Positions 46,143 through 56,005 of a stretch of 64,000 nt of DNA are shown in pieces (position 1 is the stretch's first letter; the number at the start of each line of letters is the position of its first letter). Both the position numbers and the translations under genes were made by a program. The notes beneath the pieces were generated by a model, which made no database searches, was not told the DNA's origin, and saw nothing but the letters and a program-made list of their open reading frames with translations. Source of the stretch: Alteromonadaceae bacterium M269 (lineage in GTDB: Bacteria; Pseudomonadota; Gammaproteobacteria; Enterobacterales; Alteromonadaceae); the NCBI GenBank assembly GCA_004353515.1, contig SMNZ01000001.1:806001-870000 (forward strand), written 5' to 3'.

Positions 46143-47771
46143 TTACACGTTACGCGCGGTGTTAATAACGTTGATATTATTAAATCTCGTGGTTGGACAA
46201 CCATGAGATACCGCACTAACTTGTGAAGGCTGACCTTTACCATCAAAGAAAGTACCACCTACTCGATAATCTGATTTACCCGCCATTTGCACACAACTAT
46301 TCCAGAATTGCTGAGTGTTAGACTGGTAAGCAACATCTTCAATTTGATCCACAATTTTGCCGTCTTTGATTTCATAGAACAGCTGACCGCCAAACTGGAA
46401 GTTATAACGTTGTTGGTCGATAGAGAACGAACCTCTACCAGCGATGTAAATGCCTTTCTCAACATCTTTAATCACATCATCTGCGGATAAATCTTCTTTA
46501 TTCGGACGTAATGAAACATTAGACATACGTTGGAATTGAACGTCACGCCAGCTCTGAGAATATGAACAACCGTGAGACTCATTTTGATCAATCATATGCA
46601 CCTGATCACGAGTGGCTTGGTAGTTCACTAAAATACCATCTTTAACCAGATCCCATTCTTTGGTCTTAACACCTTCGTCATCGTATTCAACATAACCTAA
46701 TGAATGCTTCTGAGTTTTATCTGCAAACAGGTTAACGATGTCGGAGCCATACTGGAATTTCTTACTCTTCCACTTATCTAAAGTAGCAAAGCTGGTTCCA
46801 GCGAAGTTAGCCTCATAACCAAGCACACGATCAAGCTCCAACGGATGTCCTACCGACTCGTGAATAGTCAACATCAAGTGAGCAGGATCCAATACCAAGT
46901 CATATTTACCGGGTTCAACCGACTTAGCCTTCAACTTGGCCTTAAGTTGCTTACCGGCTTCCGCTGCATCTTCAATGATATCGTACGAGTTTTTGTAGCC
47001 GATATTAGCGCCAGACACCCTAATCTTGTCTTCTTCTTTGCCTTCAAGATACTCAAAGCCCATACCTACAGGGTTACCTAAACCATTGCGCTGTTTAAAA
47101 CCTTCAGGGCCAACCGATGTCGCAGTAAATGGTGCCCATAGACGATGAACATCTTGATCGATATAAGAACCATCCGTAGATGCAAAGTACTTCTGTTCAT
47201 TCACCAAAAATAGAGAAGAGTTAATAAAGTTTGCGCCGTTCTTCATCGCAGCATCATTAACCGAAAGCAGCAAATCCACTTTCTCTTTAATTGGGATTTC
47301 AATAGCATTCTTTTTGATCGGAGTTTGCCAGCTCACATCACCCACACCTTTAACTGGTGCAAGTTTAACTGGCGCTGTTTGAAACTTTGAGTTTGCTATC
47401 GCTACAGCAACCGCCTTTTCCGCAGTCCTAGCAATGCTGTCTGGTGTCATATTTGACGTTGACGCAAAACCCCAGGTGCCATTAGCAATAACACGCACAC
47501 CAATACCGGCAGATTCAGTATTCACTATATTAGAGACGCGAGCTTCACGCGTAGTAACAAACTGATTGAGATAACGACCAATACGCGCATCAGCATAAGT
47601 CGCGCCTTTGGCTTTAGCTGCATTAAGTGCGATGTTGGCGAGCTTTTTCTTCTGCGCTACATCCATGGGCCTGTCTAACAGCTGTTCCGCTGATACAGCA
47701 ACACCTGAAATAGGCAGCATCAGTGCACCCGCACCGTAGCCGCCGAGTTTTATAAAATCACGCCTTTCCAT
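46143..47771 (-). CDS. TldD-family metalloprotease with Tat-like signal
   Basis: The 542-residue protein carries an N-terminal twin-arginine motif RRDFIKLGGYGAG and a hydrophobic stretch ending VAVSA, a probable Tat signal. The zinc site is TIHESVGHPLELDR (HExxxH, about residues 302-307), typical of TldD, with the usual catalytic cysteine-linked C-terminus region (VSHGCPTTRFNNINV). Classical TldD is cytoplasmic, so export of this one would be unusual. Confidence 0.87.
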   Translation of the reverse strand: MERRDFIKLGGYGAGALMLPISGVAVSAEQLLDRPMDVAQKKKLANIALNAAKAKGATYADARIGRYLNQFVTTREARVSNIVNTESAGIGVRVIANGTWGFASTSNMTPDSIARTAEKAVAVAIANSKFQTAPVKLAPVKGVGDVSWQTPIKKNAIEIPIKEKVDLLLSVNDAAMKNGANFINSSLFLVNEQKYFASTDGSYIDQDVHRLWAPFTATSVGPEGFKQRNGLGNPVGMGFEYLEGKEEDKIRVSGANIGYKNSYDIIEDAAEAGKQLKAKLKAKSVEPGKYDLVLDPAHLMLTIHESVGHPLELDRVLGYEANFAGTSFATLDKWKSKKFQYGSDIVNLFADKTQKHSLGYVEYDDEGVKTKEWDLVKDGILVNYQATRDQVHMIDQNESHGCSYSQSWRDVQFQRMSNVSLRPNKEDLSADDVIKDVEKGIYIAGRGSFSIDQQRYNFQFGGQLFYEIKDGKIVDQIEDVAYQSNTQQFWNSCVQMAGKSDYRVGGTFFDGKGQPSQVSAVSHGCPTTRFNNINVINTARNV

Positions 47772-47973
47772 TTATACTTGCCCTCTAGAGGTTTATTAAA
47801 TTTATTATGGTGTACCTATTCAGATAATATATGCACCACATTTTCGTCTCGATCAAGACAAAACTCGTTTAATGACAGTCAGTTGAGACGAAATGCGTAG
47901 GATCTTTGCCCTATCGTGTGAGAAGCAGTGTATTGTAATTTAGAGGTGTGCCCAAGCAGCTCTGGAAGGGATT

Positions 47974-48024
47974 TAAATAAAAATGGTAACAAGCCGTTAC
48001 GACTTCAATAACCGACTTGTTACC
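47974..48024 (-). terminator. Terminator of the symporter gene
   Basis: On the minus strand GGTAACAAG (from 48024) pairs with CTTGTTACC (ends 47985), with an inner GTTA/TAAC stem, and is followed by ATTTTTATTT. It lies 13-63 bases past the symporter stop. Confidence 0.8.
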
Positions 48025-48036
48025 CGTGTTTTATAG

Positions 48037-49458
48037 CTATACCTGCTCGACCATAACAGGTTGCATAAACTTATTAATAATCAAAGACACGACTACCGTC
48101 ATGACCAAGGTAATAAACATCAAATGTATGTAGTGCAAAGGTGACCAGACGAAGGTAAATACTGCATACAAAAGTGCACCAAATACCAAGCCTATTCGTA
48201 CAGCTTTCCCTTGAACATTCTTGAATAGAATTGCCACTAAAAACGCAGCCATAACCGGCATACTGTATAGCCCGTTGAGCTTCTGCAATAAGTCGATAAT
48301 ACTCTCAGATTGCTCATAAACAGGCACTAGTGCAACGGCAACAACCGCAAAGATTAACGCGACACGTTGGCCAATCTTCTTAACATCTGTATTGGCATTA
48401 AAATGTTTCTGATGGATATCACAGGTGTACAAAGCAGATGCAGAGTTCAAGCAAGAGTTAAAACTAGACAACACAGCACCAGCAATAACCGCAGCAAAGG
48501 CACCAGATAGCCAAGTTGGCATCACATCACCTACCAAACGCCCGTAAGCAACATCACCAATATCACCGTACAATTTAAACGCGACAATACCAGGAAGGAC
48601 AACAATCAATGGAATCAGTAATTTAAATCCAACAGCAACATATATCCCCTTTTGCGCTTCCTTCACTGATTTAGCGGCTAGCGCACGCTGCGTGATCACC
48701 ATGTTTGTTCCCCAATAGAACACATGAATAAAGACCATACCGGTCAACAAGGTGGTCCATGGAATATCTGACGTGCTACTGCCGATCAAAGTGAGACGTT
48801 CGGTAGGGACACCCGACAAATCAAAACCAATGGCGTTTAATGCAAACAGAGTTACCGCAACGCCCATTACCAGAAGACCAATACCGTTAAAGGTATCTGA
48901 GATAGCTATCGCCCTTAATCCACCGAATATGGCGTAAATGGAACCTACTACAGCAAATATCGCCGCAATAGCAGTCGTTGGAAGCGACAAACCAAACATA
49001 GACTTCATAAACAGCGAGCCGGTATATAAAACAACTGGCAGCAAAATAAACATATAACCAAACATGAACAATCCCGAAACCATGGTACGAATACCAGAAT
49101 CGTTTAGTCTGTGTTCAAGCAACTCGGTCGTAGTTGTGCATTTGTATTGATAATAAAGAGGAATTAGGTAACGTGCGAGAATAATCAGTCCTACCGCTGC
49201 GCCAATCTCCCACCAGGCAACTAGCAGTGATTGAGCACCATTCATACCGACAATTTGTTCTGCGCTGATGTTCGTCAATAGAATAGAGCCAGCAACAAAA
49301 CCCCAACTCAAAGAGCCCCCTGCTAAAAAGTACTCTTTACTATCATTACTATCACGCGTGTATTGTTTGCACTTCAAATAGGTGATGAGTCCAACCAATC
49401 CGGTTAATGCAAAAAAGATAATGGCTTGAATCGTTCCGTTATTCATAATGCGTCGCAA
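48037..49458 (-). CDS. Sodium/solute symporter (SSS family)
   Basis: The 473-residue protein has about 13 membrane segments and the SSS hallmark GNGIGLLVMGVAVTLFAL-type region (as FNGIGLLVMGVAVTLFALNA), plus FLAGGSLSWGFVAGSILLTNISAEQIVGMNGA, the Na+/substrate-binding region of the SGLT-like branch. It uses the sodium gradient to bring in a small solute; sugar or sialic-acid-type solutes are common for this branch, but the substrate is not defined by sequence. Confidence 0.88.
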   Translation of the reverse strand: MRRIMNNGTIQAIIFFALTGLVGLITYLKCKQYTRDSNDSKEYFLAGGSLSWGFVAGSILLTNISAEQIVGMNGAQSLLVAWWEIGAAVGLIILARYLIPLYYQYKCTTTTELLEHRLNDSGIRTMVSGLFMFGYMFILLPVVLYTGSLFMKSMFGLSLPTTAIAAIFAVVGSIYAIFGGLRAIAISDTFNGIGLLVMGVAVTLFALNAIGFDLSGVPTERLTLIGSSTSDIPWTTLLTGMVFIHVFYWGTNMVITQRALAAKSVKEAQKGIYVAVGFKLLIPLIVVLPGIVAFKLYGDIGDVAYGRLVGDVMPTWLSGAFAAVIAGAVLSSFNSCLNSASALYTCDIHQKHFNANTDVKKIGQRVALIFAVVAVALVPVYEQSESIIDLLQKLNGLYSMPVMAAFLVAILFKNVQGKAVRIGLVFGALLYAVFTFVWSPLHYIHLMFITLVMTVVVSLIINKFMQPVMVEQV

Positions 49459-49600
49459 ACCTTATTATTATTGTTTCGACGAACCCAATACTAAGAGCTG
49501 TATTAGGCCCATCTTATAGACTTTTAATAGATAATCGTAATTTACCCCAGAACATTACAACCTTGCTATGTGATTGGGTTGAATACGTATTCATTTCTTT

Positions 49601-49621
49601 GGGATCTAGCTATTAGATCCC
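49601..49621. other. Inverted repeat between symporter and amidohydrolase
   Basis: GGGATCTA GCTAT TAGATCCC is a perfect 8-base-arm hairpin 27 bases past the amidohydrolase stop (minus strand). It lacks a T-run, so it may be a weak terminator or mRNA end element. Confidence 0.45.
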
Positions 49622-49647
49622 CAATAGCTTATCTATTATTTAGTTAA

Positions 49648-50976
49648 TTAAGGCCTTGCGCGCTTAGCTATTGCTTCGAGCTCTTTGTCTATATCACCTT
49701 TTGAATACCAACGACCTTGCGCCATTACGCCAACTGGTGTTTGTAATGTGTCCATATTCGTGACTGGGTTTTCGTCGACTAAGATAATATCGGCGCGATA
49801 GCCTACCTTAATGGTTCCGAACTTATCCTTATCATCAAAATAATCACCTGCCGCAACGGTAGCACTTTTGAGTATGGCTTTATTGCTCATACCAGCTTCT
49901 TGCATCGCATCAATCTCTCGGTGTATTGAAAACCCAGGTACAGAAAACACCTGTGGAGAGTCAGTACCGAATAGGATCTCTACGCCAACCGAGTCCATGG
50001 CTTTTAGCAATCGCATTCTGTTTTCATTGCGAACTGTTGGTTCATCGCTTCTTAAAAAGTCTGTCGTTCTGGGCGCTTTATAATAGTTAGTCCAACCATC
50101 AACCGTTGCTTTAGGCATGTATTTTAATTCGGGCTGGGATTGAAGCGTTTCTAAGTCACTGGCATTTAACAAACTACGCCACAGCGCCATAGTTGGCACC
50201 ATTCCGACACCAGCTTCTTTTGTTCGTTTCGCAACTTTTAGCAACTTTTCATCACTAATAGGCGTGGATTCGCCATCTAAATAAGCAACATAACCATCCA
50301 GATGATCAACCGTACGTTGTTTATGTTTAAGTATGTTATCTAAACCAACTTCAGCAGGAACATGACCACCAAACTCTAAACCAAGCTCATTAGCCTTTGA
50401 TGCCATAGCTTGATATTGCTCAAGCGTTAAGCCTGGGTGGATCTTTAATAGGTCCCAGCCCTGTTTCTTTTGTCTTTCAACCTTAACTCTTGCCTGCTCC
50501 ACAGAGTTTATAGAACCACCACTAAAGCTTGGCCCAGCAAGGTAAAGCGTTGGTGATACAATTTCTCCACTGCTAGCTTTCTCACGCAAGTCCAATTGCC
50601 CTATTCCGCCCAACATGCCTCGTACTGTCGTCACACCGTTTGCAACATACATAAACAAAGTGTCTTTAATGGCTTGTTCACCCGCAGTTTGTTGAGGGAT
50701 ATGGCCATGCATTTCAGCAAAGCCAGGCAGCATATATTTTCCACTCGCATCGATAACCTGCGAGCCACTTGGGATTTTGGCGGTTTGGCCGATAGCAGTG
50801 ATTCTGTCATCTTCGACAACCACCGTTTGTTTACCTTTTGGAGCGCTTCCATCAATATCGACAATGGAGACATTAGTAAACACCATTGTTTTAGCATTCG
50901 CGATATTCAATGTTGATGCGAGAGCTAAACCAATAGCGCAAGCTATATTTAAGCGATTCATTTTCATTGTACTCAT
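49648..50976 (-). CDS. Exported metal-dependent amidohydrolase
   Basis: The 442-residue protein has a signal peptide (about 1-28) and the amidohydrolase core: GKYMLPGFAEMHGHIPQ (metal-ligand HxH, about 73-75), LLKIHPGLT (probable carboxylated lysine), GGHVPAEVG, RTVDHLDGY and ILFGTDSPQV with the final Asp. Family members hydrolyse amide or ester bonds such as those of prolyl dipeptides and hydantoin-like rings. Substrate unknown; export and neighbours suggest peptide use. Confidence 0.87.
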   Translation of the reverse strand: MSTMKMNRLNIACAIGLALASTLNIANAKTMVFTNVSIVDIDGSAPKGKQTVVVEDDRITAIGQTAKIPSGSQVIDASGKYMLPGFAEMHGHIPQQTAGEQAIKDTLFMYVANGVTTVRGMLGGIGQLDLREKASSGEIVSPTLYLAGPSFSGGSINSVEQARVKVERQKKQGWDLLKIHPGLTLEQYQAMASKANELGLEFGGHVPAEVGLDNILKHKQRTVDHLDGYVAYLDGESTPISDEKLLKVAKRTKEAGVGMVPTMALWRSLLNASDLETLQSQPELKYMPKATVDGWTNYYKAPRTTDFLRSDEPTVRNENRMRLLKAMDSVGVEILFGTDSPQVFSVPGFSIHREIDAMQEAGMSNKAILKSATVAAGDYFDDKDKFGTIKVGYRADIILVDENPVTNMDTLQTPVGVMAQGRWYSKGDIDKELEAIAKRARP

Positions 50977-51159
50977 TCCGATTTTTATTATTTGTTAGCA
51001 ATGACTTTAGCACTCTCGGTTGCACTGAGATACTTCTAACCTAAATAATCGGTGTAACGTAAACAAGCCATCCACCTCAAGAGCGAATATCCAATCCTCC
51101 CCTATCAATATAAGATATAAATTACATTTGAAACCTTATACTCCGTCAAAAGCTAACGT

Positions 51160-51357
51160 ATGACTTTTTATGTTCGGTTTACTTGGATTCGACTAAAAAC
51201 ATTAGCCAATTTCTGACAGGAGGCTGCATATTGGACTTATTACAAAGGGGCAGTTCTGTTTATATCCACATCCTTAATTGCTGCAATTTGTCTTCTACTC
51301 ACTATCTATAATGTTTATCTTATGATTGGTGGAACTAAGCCGAGAAAAAAGAGCTAA
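51160..51357 (+). pseudogene. Small membrane protein gene interrupted by an in-frame TGA
   Basis: A 65-codon frame runs from ATG 51160 to TAA 51355, broken only by TGA at codon 19 (51214-51216). Downstream of the TGA the frame encodes a very protein-like stretch with a membrane segment (AVLFISTSLIAAICLLL) flanked by Tyr/Trp and a basic tail (GGTKPRKKS). No start codon lies in frame after the AGGAGG at 51218-51223, so the second half cannot be made by simple reinitiation. It is probably a recently broken gene, perhaps TGG to TGA; read-through cannot be excluded. Confidence 0.4.
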
Positions 51358-51408
51358 AATCCAAGTCGGTTATTCCGATTGTTTTTCAGTACAATGAAAA
51401 GTGGTTAA

Positions 51409-52350
51409 GTGATAAGAGCATCTATTTGTATGGGTAAATACGACGAAATAGTATTCGACGAACTCAAGTTTATTGTTACGAAAGATAGCGAATCGCTTAC
51501 ACTAAATCCTCTAAGTTTCAGATTGTTGCTCGCACTTGCGCAAGGAGATGGCAATATTGTTTCGATTAACTCGCTATTAGGCGCTGTCTGGCCCCAAAAT
51601 AATGTTAGTCCTGAAACTCTAAAACAACGGGTATTTGTATTACGTAAATCATTAGAGCAATCGACGATAACCGGACTGACCATTCAGGCTGTTAGAGGTG
51701 AAGGGTATCGCCTTCTCATTGAGGCCTCTAGTGAAAAGCTTCCCGAAATATCAGAAACTGAAAAGCCAAAAAAGACAAGCCTGAATCCAACATCTTTACA
51801 CAACAATAAATCCTTCAGTGCGATATCTGGTTTAGCTTTAACAATGATTGCCTTAATTATCTATATGGCACTACCCCACAGTGCTGACAAGGCGACCAAT
51901 AACAATCGTATCGCGCTATGGTCTAATATGCCGCCTGCTGAAATGACTGAATCAGCGAAAAGTGTTTATACAACTTGGGACCATATGCTCAGTCAAGCAA
52001 GTGAAACTCAAGTCTTACAGTTAGTCTTGTCAAATCAACGACCAGACTTGCCACTGCCTATTCAAGCAAGAAAAGACCGAGTGGCTTTGATCAGTTATTT
52101 CGAAGTAATTTCCGTTAACAATGAAACGACAATAAAATTAAACATTGTCGAACCCACTACGGCAACGATTTTACGCTCCAACATGGTTATGGTGTCGTCT
52201 AACTCATCTTTAACTCAGATACTAGAATCGCAATTAGATGGTATTGAGTCGTTAGTTTCATCAGGAAAATTATATTTAAACAAGCAACAGAGAGATTATG
52301 CCAATGATCCAATTTGGCCCGAATTAAAGGCGCTTGCTAACTCATCATAA
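51409..52350 (+). CDS. CadC/ToxR-type membrane transcription regulator
   Basis: The 313-residue protein has an OmpR-type winged helix at about 12-105 (LNPLSFRLLLALAQGDGNIVSINSLLGAVWPQNNVSPETLKQRVFVLRKSLE, then VRGEGYRL), one membrane segment (about 138-158) and a periplasmic domain of about 155 residues. This is the CadC/ToxR layout, sensing signals outside and binding DNA inside. GTG 51409 or ATG 51430 could be the start. The serine hydrolase 70 bases downstream is a likely target or partner. Confidence 0.85.
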   Translation: MIRASICMGKYDEIVFDELKFIVTKDSESLTLNPLSFRLLLALAQGDGNIVSINSLLGAVWPQNNVSPETLKQRVFVLRKSLEQSTITGLTIQAVRGEGYRLLIEASSEKLPEISETEKPKKTSLNPTSLHNNKSFSAISGLALTMIALIIYMALPHSADKATNNNRIALWSNMPPAEMTESAKSVYTTWDHMLSQASETQVLQLVLSNQRPDLPLPIQARKDRVALISYFEVISVNNETTIKLNIVEPTTATILRSNMVMVSSNSSLTQILESQLDGIESLVSSGKLYLNKQQRDYANDPIWPELKALANSS

Positions 52351-52420
52351 CCGTTCTTAACCCAAATTAACTGGTGATTGTAAGACGCTCCATGCCCAAT
52401 AAACAAAAAAGGAGCATGAT

Positions 52421-53863
52421 ATGAAAATACAATTACTTATCTTGTTGGTATGCATTATTTGCGTTCCAAAATCTGCTGCCAAAGGTGACAACCAAGGCCA
52501 ACACCAGAACACTCAAATTATTCAAGATTATGAGCAACAGTTAACAAAACTGCTCAAGAGCTTGAATGAAGTCAGCGGAGTTCCCGGTTTTTCGGTTGCT
52601 GTTATGCATAAAGGAGAACTGATTGCCTCTGTTGCAACTGGTTTTTCCGACCTAAGCAAAAAAATAACCGCAGAACCCGATACCACCTTTAGATTAGCCA
52701 GCGTATCAAAAGTCATTGGCGCAACGATGTTAGCAGAGTTAGTTGTTAATGGTCAGTTAGATCCTGACCTTAGCATTGGCCACTATTATCCCGAACTCAA
52801 CCCAAAGTACCACAGCATCACTTTACGGCAGCTTTTGTCACATACTTCAGGCATGCCTCATTATCAATCGATAGATCATGATATTTACGACCACTTCTAT
52901 ACCAGCGCCATTGAGGCCGCAACAACACTAAAGGATCGAGATCTGCTGTCAACTCCAGGACATCAGTACCTGTATTCTACACATGGCTACACACTAGCTG
53001 GCGCTTTGTACGAGAAAATAACAAAGCAACCACTACCAAAAAGCGTAGAAGATTTTATTAGGCGCTGGACTGGCAGAGAAACCCCAGCAATTGAGAATAT
53101 ACATAACCTTAATAAGTCCAGTACCAAGCTCTATGAACTCAATCAGCATGGAGCAAAGGAAATTGCTTATGAAGAAAAGTCATACAGTATATTTGGAACG
53201 GGATTCTATGCTTCGTCAAGTGATTTAGCTAGCTTCGGGGCTCAAGTACTTAAGAGAGTCAAAGCCGACAAAAAATACCACCGACTGTTATTCACTCCGA
53301 CGGAAACTCAAGATGGTAACATAGTAACAGATCGGCGATTTCAAGTAGGATTCGGCTGGCGTATCTCCGAAGACTCATACGGACGCACCGTATATCACCA
53401 TGCAGGGGCTACACCAGGCGCTCGTTCAATTCTAGCAATATACCCTGAACATGATTTAAGTATCGCATTTTTATCCAATAGCAGTTGGATTTCCTCGATA
53501 GACAATTTGGTATTTGCCTTAGCAAGCTTATACCTTGACGAAGCGAAAGCAATGGAAATAGACCGAACTAAATATCACATTAGCTATCAAGGCCAACAAC
53601 TAAAAGGCACAACGGCCTGCCAAGAAAACCAATGTTTCTTGACTGACAATACGACCAACTATGCACATTGGCTAAACACATTTAATGCCGACTCCCAGCC
53701 TGTAAACCAATGGCCTACTTTTCTTTATTCAGTTGGACAAGATCAACGGTTGTTAATGGTGAACAAAGTCGGCATTACTGCATTTGATGGTAAAGGCAAT
53801 GTCTTTGAACTGAAAACTGGGAAATTTCAGTCCTACTCCATACAGTTACTCAACACAGAATAA
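52421..53863 (+). CDS. Exported serine hydrolase, beta-lactamase (class C-like) fold
   Basis: The 480-residue protein has a signal peptide (about 1-20) and the penicillin-binding/beta-lactamase fold. SVSK at 94-97 is the SxxK nucleophile motif, YSTHGYTLAG is the second (Y-x-N) motif with Thr in place of Asn, and HHAGATPGARS holds the third (HxG). The C-terminal 110 residues (about 370-480) form an extra beta domain. Likely an esterase, D-amino-acid peptidase or related hydrolase rather than a true beta-lactamase. AAAAAGGAGCATGAT precedes the ATG. Confidence 0.87.
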   Translation: MKIQLLILLVCIICVPKSAAKGDNQGQHQNTQIIQDYEQQLTKLLKSLNEVSGVPGFSVAVMHKGELIASVATGFSDLSKKITAEPDTTFRLASVSKVIGATMLAELVVNGQLDPDLSIGHYYPELNPKYHSITLRQLLSHTSGMPHYQSIDHDIYDHFYTSAIEAATTLKDRDLLSTPGHQYLYSTHGYTLAGALYEKITKQPLPKSVEDFIRRWTGRETPAIENIHNLNKSSTKLYELNQHGAKEIAYEEKSYSIFGTGFYASSSDLASFGAQVLKRVKADKKYHRLLFTPTETQDGNIVTDRRFQVGFGWRISEDSYGRTVYHHAGATPGARSILAIYPEHDLSIAFLSNSSWISSIDNLVFALASLYLDEAKAMEIDRTKYHISYQGQQLKGTTACQENQCFLTDNTTNYAHWLNTFNADSQPVNQWPTFLYSVGQDQRLLMVNKVGITAFDGKGNVFELKTGKFQSYSIQLLNTE

Positions 53864-54025
53864 TTAAGTCCCGAAGGGAAAGTCTTATTTCAGTATACAA
53901 GAACTAAGGAGAACCTCTAAACAAGCCATTTAGCCAATTAATAAACTGTACTGTCGGGTCACACTAGTTCAAGCTATGGGAGTATTAAAAGAACACAATG
54001 AATGCTAAATACTTGAGGGTCCGAA

Positions 54026-54229
54026 ATGAAACTTTTAATTGGTGATGGCAAGGGTAACATCCTGGCTGAAAGAGAGGTCCATGCAGTTCCTAGACTTGGG
54101 GATACGATAATTTTAAGAGACAGCGATGGTCATGTTATCCACGAGAGGCCAGTATCAAAAGTGTCATGGGATATCCCTCAATATAAAGATGATGTTACCG
54201 TTCTGATTTTTATCGACCTAGATAAATAA
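54026..54229 (+). CDS. Small hypothetical protein, beta-rich
   Basis: A 67-residue protein with strands around Gly-Asp turns (GDGKGNI, RDSDGHVI) and no signal peptide or membrane segment. Its start follows GAGGGTCCGAA. The family is not recognised; it may be a single small beta-barrel domain. Confidence 0.55.
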   Translation: MKLLIGDGKGNILAEREVHAVPRLGDTIILRDSDGHVIHERPVSKVSWDIPQYKDDVTVLIFIDLDK

Positions 54230-54333
54230 AATTAAGCTTAAGTCGTGCTAAATCGACACTTAAAAATTGATTTATAGCACACTTGCGAAGTATGGTAGTT
54301 GTACAGATGGCGAAATAAATACGCAGGATTTAC

Positions 54334-55998
54334 GTGTTATCTCTATCAGTACATCGATACAAAAGGTTTTGTGGGCTTGTTGGTGCCCTATTACTGTGTT
54401 CTCAGGCTTCTGATGCTATTGCCGATCAGGATGAATCCACGGCCACTGAAACTTGTGCAGGAAGCGACGAAGCCGAATATATCGTAAATCAAATCGAGAT
54501 CGAAAATAAACCTATCTTTGACGAAAGCGCCGAAGATGCTATTGCACTGCATCGATGGGCAAATGCGCTCCACATAATTACTAAACCCGTCATTATTCGT
54601 GACCGATTAACTTTTGATGAAGGAGATCAAGTTTCTGAAGAAGATATCGTTGAAGCGGAAGCCATTCTTCGTGCTCGTCGTTATCTAGCCAATGCAGAAA
54701 TATCCACGACCAAAGATTGTCAGCAAGGTACAGTCGATGTTCACGTAGAAACCTACGATAACTGGTCTCTCATCCCCACACTCTCCTTCAGCCGCAGTGG
54801 TGGACAAAACAACACACTTATCGGTGTAAGAGAAGACAACTTATTGGGCTTAGGTATCCGTGCAACGGCTCGTTATACAGAAGATGAACAAAGAACAGGA
54901 TATCAATTAGGTTTTTCATCCATTGTCCCATGGGTACGTCACGCTAACGTATTTTTGAGAATTGAGGATAACGACGATGGTGAGGTATACAGTTTTGTAT
55001 TTGATAAGCCCTTTTATCATTTAAATACACCCACGAGTACGTTTGTCCGCGCTACCAGCGTCACTCGTGTCAGTGACATCTTTCAAAATGACCTAACACG
55101 CAACAGCTTTGAGCTTAACGCCGAAGAGTTCACCGCAGCTTATGGTTGGAGCCTCACATCCGGCAATCAATTTACCAAGCGGCTTACCCTAGGTGTCACT
55201 TATGACAAAGCCGATTTTGCATTAGCAAACATAAGTCCCTCGACAGATTTATCCCTTGTCCCTGAGTCCCGAGATTTTTTATATCCTTGGGTTAGTTATC
55301 AGTATGCAGAACGTAAAATCGTAGTGATGGAGGACATATTCCTGATCAACCAGCCAGAGGATATTAATCTTGGTTGGCAATTTACGTCACGCCTTGGCAT
55401 TGAAGTTGAAAACGACTCCGATGGTCTTGGAGTACATTCCAGCTTGGGCGCCACAAAAGGGTTAGCTTGGGGAGATAACCAACTATTTGTGATGAGTGCG
55501 AGATTCAACGCCATCACCAACGGAGGAATTGAAGATTTGACTCGCTTTGATGCACGTTTTGAATACTTTAACAGACGTTCAGAAATTATCGGGTACTATA
55601 CACGGTTAGATTCCACTTTTTCATCCGGGCAGTTCCTCGATCGCCCTATTGTTATAGATGACGAAAACGGCGTAAGAGGATTTCCTCGTCAATATCAACA
55701 CGGTGATCACCGTATTTCCGCAAGTGCAGAAGTTCGTTTCTACACCAACTACAATATTTACCAACTTTTTGAAGTAGGCTTTGCCGCTTTCGCCGATACC
55801 GGTAGAGCCTTCAGCGGTGATCAAGCCCTACTCAATGAAGATCCTAACTGGCTTAGCAGCGTTGGAATTGGTGCCAGGCTATTTTCAAATAAAGCCAGTA
55901 ACTCAGGTGTGGTTCATATTGATATTGCTAAGCCGATATCCGACGGAGCGAACATAGACAGTTTAGAAGTTAGCGTACAGCTGAGACGGTCTTTCTAA
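54334..55998 (+). CDS. Omp85/surface-antigen-like outer membrane protein
   Basis: The 554-residue protein starts at GTG with CAGGATTTAC upstream. It has a signal peptide (about 1-30), a POTRA-like domain (about 75-125: VIIRDRLTFDEGDQVSEEDIVEAEAILRARRYLANAEI), and a C-terminal barrel of about 16 strands ending in LRRSF, with the terminal Phe typical of barrels folded by BamA. The GVRGFPRQYQHGDHRISASAEVRF motif is the Omp85 VRGF/Y signature. Likely an outer-membrane assembly or secretion protein, shorter than BamA and TamA. Confidence 0.83.
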   Translation: MLSLSVHRYKRFCGLVGALLLCSQASDAIADQDESTATETCAGSDEAEYIVNQIEIENKPIFDESAEDAIALHRWANALHIITKPVIIRDRLTFDEGDQVSEEDIVEAEAILRARRYLANAEISTTKDCQQGTVDVHVETYDNWSLIPTLSFSRSGGQNNTLIGVREDNLLGLGIRATARYTEDEQRTGYQLGFSSIVPWVRHANVFLRIEDNDDGEVYSFVFDKPFYHLNTPTSTFVRATSVTRVSDIFQNDLTRNSFELNAEEFTAAYGWSLTSGNQFTKRLTLGVTYDKADFALANISPSTDLSLVPESRDFLYPWVSYQYAERKIVVMEDIFLINQPEDINLGWQFTSRLGIEVENDSDGLGVHSSLGATKGLAWGDNQLFVMSARFNAITNGGIEDLTRFDARFEYFNRRSEIIGYYTRLDSTFSSGQFLDRPIVIDDENGVRGFPRQYQHGDHRISASAEVRFYTNYNIYQLFEVGFAAFADTGRAFSGDQALLNEDPNWLSSVGIGARLFSNKASNSGVVHIDIAKPISDGANIDSLEVSVQLRRSF

Positions 55999-56005
55999 GG
56001 CTGCT

